Assembly (NCBI RefSeq): GCF_021347895.1
Contig: NC_067117.1
Span: forward strand, 13,301,858 to 13,365,857
Length of the DNA stretch: 64,000 nucleotides
Source: Acanthochromis polyacanthus
Taxonomy: Eukaryota; Chordata; Actinopteri; Pomacentridae
Direction: 5' to 3'
The notes beneath the pieces are model-generated. The model saw nothing but the letters and a program-made list of their open reading frames with translations, made no database searches and had not been told where the DNA came from. The translations under genes and the position numbers were made by a program. Below are positions 40,401 to 52,329 of this stretch, piece by piece. Within the stretch, counting starts at the first letter, position 1. Each line of letters starts with the position of its first letter.

Positions 40401-42047
40401 CAGATATGCGTTGAGTTGCAGTGAAGAAATAACATCTGGTCACAGAAACAGATGATGGAGTCACACAGTCTAATGTGACTGAGTCTGTCTCTGTGATCAC
40501 TGGTGGATTCACTGTCAGTTTAGGTGGAGGAAGAGCTGAAAAATCATGTTATCAGACACTTAATTTTTGTAAATGAGAAATTGTGATTTAATGTATGAGG
40601 TAAAGAAAAATATATGAGGGGGAAAAAGTCAATTTAATAACTATGTGGTTGTTATTAAAGATAATAGATCAGAGACTGACCTTGTCCTTGAATCTCATGA
40701 ACAGACCCTGTTAAAATAAAACATATTAACCAGGTAAACACATTTAATAACTCACACAGTAACTTTAAAAAAAATGTAAATATATTAAAAATCACAATTT
40801 GCTAATAATTAACAAACGATTAAACAAATGAGCAGCACAGAGCAACAACATCAGCATCAAGAACACACAACATAAAATCACCAAGGATGAAAATAATAAC
40901 ATGAATGTGCATTTATCTGTAAAACCCCATGGCTCTATGGGTCAAACTAAATTTGCATTCTTTGCATTCAGTCTCTTGTGTCTGAGTTTGACTAAGAAAA
41001 CACAAAAGGAAACCAACAGAAACTGCCATTAATGAACTGTCCTGTATCAACTGGCTGCTGACAGATGGAGAGTGGAAGGTCAGCACTGGTCACACAGTCA
41101 CAATAGCAACATTAATATGAAACACAAGAGGTTTTTTTTAAAAATATATATATAATTTTTCATTATTGTAAGACAGAAGAGGAAAACTATTACCCTTTAT
41201 TAACTATTATCTCTCATTAACATATCAAAGCATGAGAAAAGTATCACTCACTCTGTATGGTGATGTAGGATATGTCACTGAATGGAGAATTCTCATGTTC
41301 AAGATGTACAGTGTAATAACATAACACCTGAACCTCAGAAGGTGAACTCTGATGTGAAATTTTCAGCAGCTCAGTTCCTGTCAGCGTTCGACGGCATGAG
41401 GAGGTTTCAATAGTTACTCTGGTCATAGTGTAGAAATAACATCTGGTCACAGAAACATATGATGGAGTCACACAGTCTAATGTGACTGAGTCTGTCTCTG
41501 TGATCACTGGTGGATTCACTGTCAGTTTAGGTGGAGGAAGAGCTGAAAAATCAAGATATATGAGATGCTTAATATTCCAAACAAGAAATGAATGTAAATG
41601 TAATAGTAAACTATGCTGTTTAATAATAATAACATTGCAGGTGGACATTAAAGATAAGAATTCAGAAACTGACCTTGTCCTTGAATCTCATGAAAAATAT
41701 CTGTTAAAATAAATATATTAACTCAGTAAATACATACTATATGTATTTAATAAGTTACTAATTCACATGCATGGTATCCAATTTTAACAAAACATAGACA
41801 GAATAAAACTCACAATTAGCTAATAACTAACTAACAGTTGGTCCTCACACTTCAGTTGCTCATGAATCAGCAAATAAACAGCGCAGAGCAACAACGTCAG
41901 CATTAACAACACACAACATAAAGTCACCAACCACAAAAAAAAATAACATCAATGTGTAATTACTTGAAAAATTATCCATAAACAATGAAACATCTATATG
42001 AGGTTTGACTTACACATGAAGACGACGGACAGCAGGAGTCCAGCCAT
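31454..42047 (-). CDS. ITIM-bearing multi-Ig receptor related to the array genes
   Basis: The maximal phase-consistent model has 22 exons and about 811 aa. Signal exon 42014-42047 (MAGLLLSVVFM), micro-exons 41674-41700 and 40681-40707, Ig-like domains 41252-41542, 40254-40535 and 39464-39760, a second domain type at 38305-38613 and 36852-37163, stalk exons 37802-37879, 36001-36060, 35859-35921, 35358-35420, 33936-34025, 33601-33657 and 33448-33507, membrane helix 33058-33168, tail exons 32610-32625, 32482-32501, 32352-32392, 32147-32210 and 31650-31690, final exon 31454-31546. The tail has STYSLI, which fits the ITIM consensus, then LYETI and VYSLL near the C-terminus. It is likely an inhibitory surface receptor signalling through SH2 phosphatases (inference from motif). 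Some middle exons may be skipped, or the locus may be two merged genes. AATAAA is at 31246-31241. Confidence 0.75.
34128..34260 (+). repeat. tRNA-headed SINE-like fragment, also at 37,995-38,150
   Basis: Both places begin GGGGCAGTGGTGGCTCACTGG. The second copy also keeps AGAAGGTTCGAGTTTCAAGC, a box B-like string. They are part of the duplicated module, so the SINE predates the duplication. Confidence 0.5.
34600..34740 (+). repeat. LINE 3' tail-like fragment
   Basis: The string ATTGTACCGTTGCAATGACA followed by AATAAGGCTTCTTATCTTATC is like the 3' ends of common fish LINEs that finish in a short tandem repeat. No reverse transcriptase is present. Confidence 0.4.
37407..37600 (-). mobile_element. 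tRNA-derived SINE inside the ITIM gene
   Basis: On the minus strand the element starts with GGGCCGCCCGTATAGCTTAA, has box B GGGTTCGATTCC, and ends in a poly-A run. AACTTTT is repeated at 37400-37406 and 37601-37607. The matching intron of the sister module (near 33,730) lacks it, so it inserted after the module duplicated. Confidence 0.85.
38786..38868 (-). pseudogene. Truncated Ig-like exon remnant in an intron
   Basis: The remnant codes for about the first 28 residues of the family domain (PPKLTVNPPVITETDS and the first Cys) and then stops matching. The splice acceptor CAG seen in the intact exons is replaced, so it should not be spliced. An intact 27-base micro-exon that would precede it is at 39003-39029. 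Confidence 0.75.
39881..40122. mobile_element. Hairpin MITE, about 242 bp
   Basis: GAAGAGTTCATTTGCAAAAA at the left is the reverse complement of the right end, and the inverted arms extend about 85 bp with small indels. The surrounding intron text is itself duplicated (39,770 and 40,128 regions), and the first copy gives an approximate empty site. No clear target duplication can be defined. Confidence 0.6.
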
Positions 42048-42153
42048 GATGAAGCTCAACTCAGACTGTCCACAACTCTCTGAACAAGACACTTGAATGT
42101 ACGACTACACAGATGCTGATATGAGAGTCATTTTGCAGAAGTTGTTCACAGGA

Positions 42154-42161
42154 AAACCACA
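42154..42161 (-). promoter_or_regulatory. Runx-like site upstream of the ITIM gene
   Basis: TGTGGTTT on the minus strand, 107 bases upstream of the start codon, in an otherwise diverged flank that still shares a GTTGTTC-like context with the array promoters. Function is inferred. Confidence 0.35.
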
Positions 42162-43480
42162 GCAGGCGTGAGAAATGAACCACTCAAAGAATTAACAGCA
42201 ACCCACACTGTTTTCAGACGTTTCAATGCAACTACAGACACGTTTTCATTAGACTGAACGCACCACAGAGGAAGTTAACCTCTGAACAAATGTGACAGCG
42301 TTTACTTCAGATGAAATTTCTTTTTCCTTTGTGTGTTTTTTGCACAAATACAGCTTCTCTATTTTAGCTTCTTCCATTTTAGTAGATACACAAACTTGAC
42401 AGTCTTCTCTATTTGTGTGTAAAAGTCTTAACATTTATGTACATTATTTGGAGACACATTCTGCAGTAAATAAATGTGTATTTACTTCACAACTGTTGTT
42501 CTGATCTTTCAGTCAATTCACTTTTTATATCCAGATTATTACACATTGTTTTCCCTATTTTGCCTTTGTGATGATCATCTCTTTTCGGTTACTGTAAATT
42601 AAATATGGTTTTTAATTTATTATTTATTGGTTGTTCTATCTATGTGTTACATTGTGCACACTTAAATCACATGTGTGAATCACTCCTGATGTGATTTTTT
42701 ATTTATTTAAGTGCTGTATAAATAAAGATGATCCTAAACTTTGTTTATGTGTCATATTTTATTGAAATATTATAGGATATATTAAAAGCATTGCAACACA
42801 TGATGAAAACATCTTATCAATTAAACAGAATATAAGAAAGTGGAAAGATACAAGAAAATCAACATTTATATTTCAAGAAGACTGTGGAGCTCAGTTGACT
42901 GCATCTCTGGATGCTGAAGCATCTATTCTCACTCTATGAAGAGAAAAACAGAAATAAATTACCTGCCCTCTTTGAGATGTAAATCTTCATTTCAGAATAC
43001 ACACAATATGTGTTTGTACCTACAACGGCACTAATGTTTATTCAAACTCTTTATTAGGTACTTCAGCAGAATTTGCGCCACCAAGTGGCTCCACTGGGTT
43101 TTATCTATTCAGTCTGTTTTGCTGCTGCTCATCTTCTAGTTTCAGTTTCCTGTAGCATTCAGTAGAACAGAACGTGAATCCATTCAGTGAAATCACAAAA
43201 CCACAGCCGAGATCCTTCTGAGGCGTTTGATGTGAAAAGTAAATCTGAGTTGAATGGCAAACTAAAAAGAAAAACCTGAACTGTATTTCTTCCCTCTATG
43301 ACAGCAACATATTGTATTTAAAAGAAAACAATGCAAACTCAAAAACAAGACAACATTAAATCCTGCTTTGGTGAGAGCACAAAAACTATGTCTCTCTTTT
43401 AAAAAAAACCCCATACTTGTCATAAGTACAAAGGAACTCATTCCAGCTCGACTGCATTCAGAAATAAAAACACAGCTCAC

Positions 43481-44303
43481 CAGCTTTGTACTCATAGGTG
43501 ACAATACTGTAGGTTTCATCATAAACAGCCTGCAAATGATTTACTGAGAAGTTAGATGGAAGAGAGAGAGAGGACAGCTTCAGTCAAGACAGAATAATCA
43601 CTTCATGAAGGAAACCTGATGGTAGAAACAGAAGATGTGAGGTTGACATTCTTATGTTGTTCAGACTTACAATGTAATTCCTGCCATCTAGAACAAAAAA
43701 CAAAATTCAATATTTAATAATTAAAAATAAAAATACAAATAAAATACAGATATATAAATATCACTAGTATATTACATTGGAATGATCGCTGGTGTAAATG
43801 CAAATTTCTTTTTAAAGTAGCTCAAAGAACTTTTCAATTCTCAAAAAATATTGTCACTGTGGGTCTGTAGGTCAAGCTAAATTTACATTCTTACAATCAG
43901 GAAACCTAAAAGTAAATCAACAAGAACTGCCATTAATGAGCTGTCCTTTAACAACTGGCTTCTGACAGATGGAGAGTGGAGGGTCAGCACTGGTCACAAT
44001 AGCAACATTAATGGGAAACACAAAGATTAAAAAAAATAAACCAGAATTTTTTTCTTTGATGCCTAAAAGTCTGAAAAGGAAAACCATCTGCAGAACTGAC
44101 GTCTGAATCTGTGTGTGTAAACCGCAGCTATGATGAACAAAAACATGCAAACTGGTGCCGACTCCTGAAAATGAAAAAAGAAAAAACATTTCTTATCCCT
44201 CAATTTAAATTCTTACCAGTCCTGCTTTGGTTGAAGAGAAGTGCCGATCCAAGCAGGAGGACACCCAGAGTCACACCTGCAGCGATCATCCACATCAGCC
44301 GCT
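43481..44303 (-). pseudogene. Orphan membrane and tail exons of another receptor copy
   Basis: Three exons keep the borders and lengths of the array genes: a membrane helix at 44217-44303 (helix core WMIAAGVTLGVLLLGSALLF), a 17-base exon at 43671-43687, and a 49-base exon at 43481-43529 coding AVYDETYSIVTYEYK. All are open with good splice sites. I see no signal, complete Ig-like or stalk exons between here and the histone gene, only an Ig stub near 47.2 kb. Either the front was lost, or it is spliced from exons that I failed to recognise. The tail has more tyrosines than the array genes. Confidence 0.6.
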
Positions 44304-44796
44304 CTGCATGAAGAGAAGCAGCTGCTATTAGGAGTCTGTAAACAGAGTTCCCAGTAACATCTAAAGACATGAACAAATCTATCTCCACTATCATTACAGT
44401 AGTGAATGCACGTACGGTCATAGCAACAGTAAAAAACCTTTGGTCCTGAAGAATTGATCAAGATTATTTTTGGCTATTTTCTGAGAAAACAGACTTTGAT
44501 TGATATTCTATGATTTTTTTTTTTACTAGTTGACTTATTACCTCTGCCGAGGAGGTTATGTGACACCCGGCGTTTGTGTGTTCGTCTTTCTTTCTGTCTA
44601 TCTGTCTGTTAGCAAGATAACTCAAAAACGCCTGGGCAGATTCACATGAAATTTTGAGGGGATGTAGACTATGGTAAGAGGAAGAGCTGATTTAATTTTG
44701 GTGGCAATCCGGAAAGGATCCTGGATTCTGGATCACTTTGAATTTTTTAGTATGTTTCAGTATGTGGGCCAAAGTATGACAAAAACATCATAGATT

Positions 44797-45366
44797 TAGC
44801 CTAGCCGCGCTAGTCAACCCACGGCAACAAATTTAATTCTCTGTCAGGGTGGGTCTAGTTACCCTCCATAAGGCTCGAGGTTGGATGCTCCTAAAACTGG
44901 CCGGACCAATCACCATGAAGTGTAGAGTCAGAAGGCGGGCGTAACTAAATGAAGACAGAGGCGTGACGATTCTGACAGAAACAACCGGCGCACAATAAAC
45001 AGTTATCTTTCGACTCAGCTTTGGCCACAGCCCTTAAAGATTTGAAGCTAAAATTCAACTTAAAAGATAAACAAAGGACGGCACTGAAGTGTTTCATTGA
45101 GAAGAAAGACGTATTTGGACTTACGCTGACGGGATATGGCAAATCCTTAATATACCAGTTGGCTCCGCTGGTTGGGAAGCTAATGGGACTTAGCCACAAT
45201 CCGGCACTCTAGGAACTACATTATTCTATTTGTTGCGCTGATTGGTTGTATACCTACCCAATTGCTGCAGAGTGATTTGAAAGACAACCTTTTAGCCCGC
45301 CTCCCTCCCTGTCGAGCGTTCCTAGACCCTCGTGTCTTAAGAGCTGGGTCTAGCGCGGCTAGGCTA
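44797..45366. mobile_element. TIR element with 9-bp target duplication and helicase fragment, 570 bp
   Basis: The ends are TAGCCTAGCCGCGCTAG and its near complement GCGCGGCTAGGCTA. TCATAGATT is duplicated at 44788-44796 and 45367-45375. The plus frame at 45,021-45,190 codes for a piece of a superfamily II helicase of the RecQ kind, with Walker A-like TGYGKSLIYQL, but stops soon after. A second element with the same ends and orientation-reversed body is at 56,526. A 9-bp duplication fits Mutator-like or Merlin-type elements; no transposase is present to settle this. Confidence 0.8.
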
Positions 45367-45394
45367 TCATAGATTAGTATGTCGTCCAACAAAT

Positions 45395-45523
45395 TGGAGC
45401 AAGGTGTCCAGATAGCTCATCTGGTTAAGAAGGTGCACCGTAAACAGAATTGTGTCAGAGATGCAGGTTTGATTCCAGCTCATGATCCTTTACTGCATGG
45501 GTTTCCTGTTTTTCTCTCGATCC
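45395..45523 (+). repeat. tRNA-headed SINE fragment
   Basis: Box A-like TAGCTCATCTGGTTAAG and box B-like GGTTTGATTCC are spaced about 50 bases apart, followed by CATGGGTTTCCTGTTTTTCT. It lies within the older repeat. Confidence 0.6.
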
Positions 45524-45560
45524 TTGGCGGAGGTCTGCACTCTCTGAGTGCTTTTCTAGT

Positions 45561-46814
45561 ATTCAGCAAGTTTCTCACAGCTCTTATTCTTCATTTCAGA
45601 ACATATCATCAGTTTTTGTTTTATTTTTTACTTTTCACACAATAATCTGACTGAAATGCCTTAAATTTCTACATTTGTCATGTCTGTTCAGCCATGATTA
45701 TCATGTTTCACACTAAATAATACTGCTGCACAATGTTGGTATGAAATGTGTTTCATATTAACACTGTCTTGAATATGTCAAAAATGACCAGAACTGCTAA
45801 AAGTCATGTCTGGCAGTTAAAAATCATCATAAATAAATAATTAAGAAATCATAAATATGTGAATTATATAGGTTATTGTCTCAAATGGTTTTAAATGGGA
45901 AGTGTCTTTTGAATGTGTATTATTAACTGAGCAGAATTTAATGTTTTTGTCATTAAATTTAGGACTTGATGAGTGGGAACTAAAAGGGTTTAATGTGAAT
46001 TTTTATTTGGTCTTTGCATTTCATTTGGCAGAAATGGTTGTTTTGTGTCGATCTCTCCTCATTTTCAGGTGTTCAAGATTAAGTTTACAACTGACTAATA
46101 TAACTGGCTGCGTGGAAGTTAGCATGAACTGTTCTCATATAAAAGCGCAATGAATGCCCAGCCTTCATTTCATCTGCTGAGATTTCAGTTGGAGCTCAAC
46201 AACAAACACCAACACAAAGACCAGATAGCTGACAGTGACAGAAAAACAGCTCATTTGGAAGAGCAAAAAACAGTCATAGAACCATAACACAGGAAATACA
46301 TCTGTCTAGTAGAGCAGTGTGGAAGTTTGCTAAGAAAAAAAAGAAACAACTGCAAGACTATAACTAAAACACACACACATGGAATTAACTGTGGCTTAAA
46401 AATCCTTGGAGAGGCAAAGGAGGACAGAAACACAGCTGTCACCAACATCAGGACCACTACAGTGAGAGCAGGAGTAAAAGTGTCCCAATCCACAGTTCAT
46501 GGAAAGCTCTGAGAGCAGCATAACAGAGGCTGAATCTGAGTGCTGGACACACAAGCTTTTCCCATGCTTTTTTCTTTAAATAAATGCCTTGCTAGAACAC
46601 AATGAGGAAATGTGTTTCTGAATAATGCTCAGGAACTATTATTGACTGTTTATTGCAATTTCATCCCTGCAAAGAAAAGGTTTTACTTCATTTGAGCAGT
46701 TATCTGTCTGTGCTGCTTCTGTACATTTGTTACAATAAAGAATGAGAAAAAAAGAAGTCTAACATTATTGTGAAATGGTCAGATCATATCAAACCAAAAC
46801 TGTCAGAGTCAATG
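45561..46814. other. Intergenic stretch, no gene supported
   Basis: No exon of the local families is seen. A short plus frame at 46,327-46,512 ends in VSQSTVHGKL, which faintly recalls a Tc1 helix-turn-helix, but it is too short to call. Confidence 0.45.
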
Positions 46815-47180
46815 TGTTATGATCCTGCTCCAGCCCTCGCCCTTCTTCCCTCTTTCTCCTTTGGTTCCCGATCTGTTTCTGTTTTGACCTGTCTGTCACC
46901 TGTCCCTCCTGTGTCTCTCTCTCTCCCTGTCACTCGCCTTCCTGCTCTCTCCGTTTCACCTGCCTGCACTCTACTACCTGCTGATTACTGGAATGAGTGT
47001 CAGCTGCAGTAATCAGCTCACTCAGGACACCTGTTAACAACCACCTCATGCAATATAAAGCTCAGTTCATCCAGTCACTCCTCGTCGGATCATAGTCTCT
47101 GTTTTGCTTGCTTCCTGTCCGTGTCTTCTAACAAGAGCATGCTGCAAAAGGGTTCCCTTCTTCAATAAAGAAACAACACA
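46815..47180 (+). mobile_element. Probable LTR fragment
   Basis: It starts TGTTATGATCCTGC and has a pyrimidine-rich tract, then a paired AGTCAGCTGCAG-like segment, a TATAAAG near 47,055 and AATAAAG near 47,165. The layout resembles the solo LTR at 27,837 but the sequence differs. I cannot find the 3' border or a target duplication. Confidence 0.45.
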
Positions 47181-47195
47181 AATCCTCTGAAGCAT

Positions 47196-47280
47196 CAGAT
47201 GGAATCTGAAAGTTCACTGTGACTGAATTGTTCTCTGTTATCACCAGCGGATTCACTGTCAGATTAGGTGGAGGAATTGA
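47196..47280 (-). pseudogene. Stub of a family Ig-like exon
   Basis: The minus strand codes for PPPNLTVNPLVITENNSV and a few more residues, then the match ends beside the LTR-like block. The first conserved Cys is replaced by Phe. It marks a former extra receptor gene upstream of the orphan membrane exons. Confidence 0.7.
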
Positions 47281-47825
47281 AATTCAAAGGTGTAGTCAAA
47301 TCCTTAAAAATCATAATAATTATTGGGACACTATCCCTCATGAGAAACTGCAATTTATGCATTAAGTCAAGAAATGTATAGGTGTAAAAAAAAATATTAA
47401 ATTAATATTCAGAATCAGAATGTCTTTGTCATTGCATTAAAACAATGAAATTTAAAGTGATTCCTTAAAGTGTATAATAAATAAAATAACTTAAAAAAAA
47501 CTAACAAAATAAAACAAAAATATGTAAGACCATCACTATAAAACCATTCAATAAAATCCATTAAACACCAGAATTATTTAATGTGTCCTGAGTTTAGTGC
47601 AGAAATGACATTCTAATTCTGAAATAGCTTATAAAAAACACCTCTTCAAGATCACTTTAAAGTGAGTCACATGATCAACAAGTGTCACACGATTAGTAAA
47701 ATGGAGATCACCCGAGTGCAGTGAAGTGTCTAAAGTGACTGTAGTGTAAAGACACCAGGCATGCAGTTGTAACCACAGGTGTATCTTCAAAATACTGACT
47801 TGAAGGGGGTGAATTCTTGTGCAGT

Positions 47826-48113
47826 TATCCATCCATTATCTATACACCGCTTAACCCTCATTAGGGTCACAGGGGGGCTGGAGCCTATGTCAGCTGACTT
47901 GAGGCAAAGGCAGTGGACAAGCTGGAGGTCATCAGTCTGTCGCAGGGCTACATATAGAGACAAACAATCACACTCGCATTCACACCTACGGGTGTAGAAA
48001 AATGAATTACCTCAGGACTGCGGGAGGAAATCAGAGTACCTGAAGAAAACTAGCGCATGTACAGCTCCATGCAGAAAGATTCCAGGAAAGCCAGGACGTG
48101 AACCGCCGGATCT
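47826..48113 (+). repeat. Interspersed repeat, family A (second copy at 63,073)
   Basis: Shared strings with the copy at 63,073-63,440 include CATTAGGGTCACAGGGGGGC and ACAATCACACTCGCATTCAC, in the same orientation. This is a widespread fish repeat; this copy has a deletion in the middle. Confidence 0.65.
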
Positions 48114-48860
48114 TACTTACGTTATTTGTACCTTCCATGATTTTAATGGACAAAGTGTTGGCCAAAGAAGCAGAAGATTTTATCCCATTTATACCACAGC
48201 ACTTACCAATAAAGTGCAGCACCATGTGGGTGAACTGATGGAGAAAAATGGAGATTGTGATACTTTTTTTTTTTTTTTAATAAAGTCCAATACCAGTCTT
48301 TAATTACACACTAGTCTGGCTCCTTTTTCCACATTTATTCACCATAACGAATTATCACCCCAAATGTACTGTCGTTAGGTTTGTCTTCCTGAACTTTGAT
48401 AAAACTACTGAATAAGAGCTCTGGCAGCACAACTTTCTAAATGAAGTAAATTTATTTAAACTGTAGTTATTTAAGCTATTTTACTATACTATGTCTCCAA
48501 ATAACTTGCATATGCATTCATGAGAAGTAAGCAGCCGACATGCTCAGTCCTTCTATATCAGCACATGGGATAATATTAAAATCAGTCAGACATATACTTT
48601 TACACATCCACTTTATCTACTTGTGAATGTTTCAGTCCGTGTTTTTGATGGTTTAAGTAGGATCTAGGAGGCATTTATCCTAAATATTTTCAAAGAAAAG
48701 ACAGACATACATAAAATATTCAAAATGCTTGGCAGTAGTTGGAGGAAATGCTTCTCTGCGCTCCCTGTTGGCTTTAAATTGTAAACTCTAATCAGCTGCA
48801 CTTGATGCGATGAGATTCACCTGGTCTCACCTCACCAGAGACAGCTGCATAAAGACAGAG
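48114..48860. other. Upstream region of the histone gene
   Basis: AT-rich sequence with a T run near 48,265. No gene or clear TATA box is recognised; the first exon probably starts shortly before 48,865. Confidence 0.4.
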
Positions 48861-48944
48861 ACAATGGGCAAACGTGGCAGTAGTTCTTGGAAGTTTTACA
48901 TAGTTGGTCTTTTGTGCCTTGTTGTTCTTTTATATTTGAAAATA

Positions 48945-49952
48945 ATGCCTCCCAAAAAGCCAGCAGCACGCCCTGCTGATCCTGTGTCATCCTCAAACGA
49001 AGCGAAAGAGAAAGCAGCGCCAAAATCAGGTCTGTGTGCAAGAAGTCAGAATTATTATTTACAACCATCAACCAGTTGTTTAAACATAAAATAAGATTTA
49101 AAAAAAGAAGAAAATGCTTGGAATAAATGTGTAATTTCCTGTTTAGATGCCGGAGCGCTGCGCAAACTTGTAACTCATCCCTCTACAGCGATCATGGTGA
49201 AAGAGGCGCTGAAAGAGTTGGATTCTCGCAAAGGGGTTTCATCCCAAGCCATACAGAATTATATCAAACAGAAATACCCCTCAGTGGATCTGGTGAGGCT
49301 GAAGCACTTGGTCCGCAGAGTCCTGAAAAAATGGCTCGAGAATGGCACTTTGGTGAGACCTGCCAACTCCACGGTCACTACAGGAGCAATGGGAAAATTT
49401 AGGGTAAGATGTCAGATCTGCAGCTGTGTTCAAACTTGCAACCTAAATAGCATCACTATTACTTGAAATTGCATCTTTTTTTGTCACCTGTCTCAAGCTT
49501 GCACCAAAAGTTAAATCGTCAAAGCCAAAAGCGGAGAACATGGATCCCAATGTGGAGAAAGTGCCAAAAGCAGCTGAGGAGGGAGCAAAGAAACCCAAAA
49601 AAGCTGGTATGAAAAATACATGCAGGAATATATTCTCTTATTTAGTGTCTGTTCTAATAACTTGTAACTTCTTAAAGGTGCCACTAAGAAGAAAGAAACT
49701 GCAAATGAAAAAAGAAAGTCCGCAAAAGACAAAGAATCTGCTGCCTCAGCTGTTGCTCCAGCAAAGAGGCCAAAAGCGAAAACTGCTGAAGCAAAAGGGG
49801 ATGCAGGAACTTCTGCAACCAAAACTAAAGCACCAAAGACAACCAAGGAGGCAAAGACGGGGAAAACATCCCAGAGCAAAGCGGCTAAAGCAGAGAGTGA
49901 CGCCCCTGCTACTAAAACGACCAGCAAACGAGGGAAGAAGACTGCAGAATAA
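48945..49952 (+). CDS. h1m: Linker histone H1, oocyte H1M/H1.8 type
   Basis: Four coding exons (48945-49029, 49147-49403, 49498-49606 and 49678-49952) join in frame to 241 aa. Exon 1 codes a short Lys/Pro-rich head (MPPKKPAARPAD). Exon 2 is the winged-helix globular domain, with MVKEALKELDSRKGVSSQAI and LVRRVLKKW, followed by exon 3 and a long Lys/Ala-rich tail ending KRGKKTAE. The protein binds nucleosomes and linker DNA in the nucleus. Somatic H1 genes are intronless, whereas oocyte linker histones (H1M in fish, H1-8 in mammals) have introns, which supports this assignment. AATAAA is at 49990-49995. The reading frame is open upstream of 48,945 with other ATGs, but the ATG before PPKKP fits linker histones best. 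Confidence 0.85.
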
Positions 49953-50285
49953 ATTCATGAATCTTAACTATTTTATACTGTTAATTTGCAATAAAATCTC
50001 AATTTGAGTTCTTGTGTGCATCTTAAAATCTTAATGGGAGTAGAAGTCCTTTTATACTGCTCAGAATGTATAGTAGGAAACCTTAAAAGAACTTGTGCAA
50101 GGTTTGTTATAACTGCATTTATTTTGATATAACTCAAAACACTTGTGCTGCTGCCAACCAAGCAGTCTGTAAGATGCAGAGTTTGGTGGTTTGTGTCCTG
50201 AGAGTATTTTCAGGGCTTTTTTTTTTTTTTTTTTTTTTAAGATTAAATTTGACTCTTGGGGAGGAATGTTGAGTTTAAAGACATA

Positions 50286-51921
<1,636 letters not shown>

Positions 51922-52329
51922 TAAGTTCTGTAAAAAGAGTCCACTGGGTTATTAATGAAGATGCTGAAGTCAATTTTAGTGACGGTCTCCCTTTTCAGGA
52001 TGTTGAAGGCAGAGACAAATTGGAATGCTCCAAACTAGGAATCTCAGTGCCGCCAGAGAAGATGGAAGAGAACTAAAAGCAGCACTGAAAGCATGTGGCC
52101 TGGTGTTTATCAGTGGGATGAGAGGTTAACTGCTGTACAGGCTAATCTTTGGTTCGTTGCTTTCTTTTCCTAATTTAACCTCTTTAGAATGACCGACACA
52201 GGGACTTATCTCTGCCACTGTACGGTAACAAGACGGTGTATGTAGCAGGCAGTAATTGATGGGACTCAGAAACACCCCACAATTTATTTAATTGTTCCGT
52301 GTATCATTTCCAATAAGTTCGCAGTGATC

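Larger units (their letters stand above)
44530..45560 (+). repeat. Old interspersed repeat split by two nested insertions
   Basis: The left piece (44,530-44,796) begins CCTCTGCCGAGGAGGTTATG. The right end (45,524-45,560) reads GGCGGAGGTCTGCACTCTC, a near-inverted match to the start. This repeat is common in fish genomes. A TIR element (44,797-45,366) and a SINE (about 45,395-45,523) interrupt it. Confidence 0.6.

Noticed and set aside
31454..42047. Reading the ITIM locus as a cytokine receptor because of the paired Cys and SPxSD motif
   Set aside because: The third and fourth Cys are about 26 residues apart and there is no WSXWS motif, so an Ig-like fold fits better; kept as a check in the findings.
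46327..46512. Frame ending in VSQSTVHGKL that recalls a Tc1 helix-turn-helix
   Set aside because: Too short and without TIRs or a catalytic part nearby.
49511..49927. Long minus-strand frame of 138 codons
   Set aside because: It is the antisense shadow of the Lys/Ala-rich tail of the histone gene.
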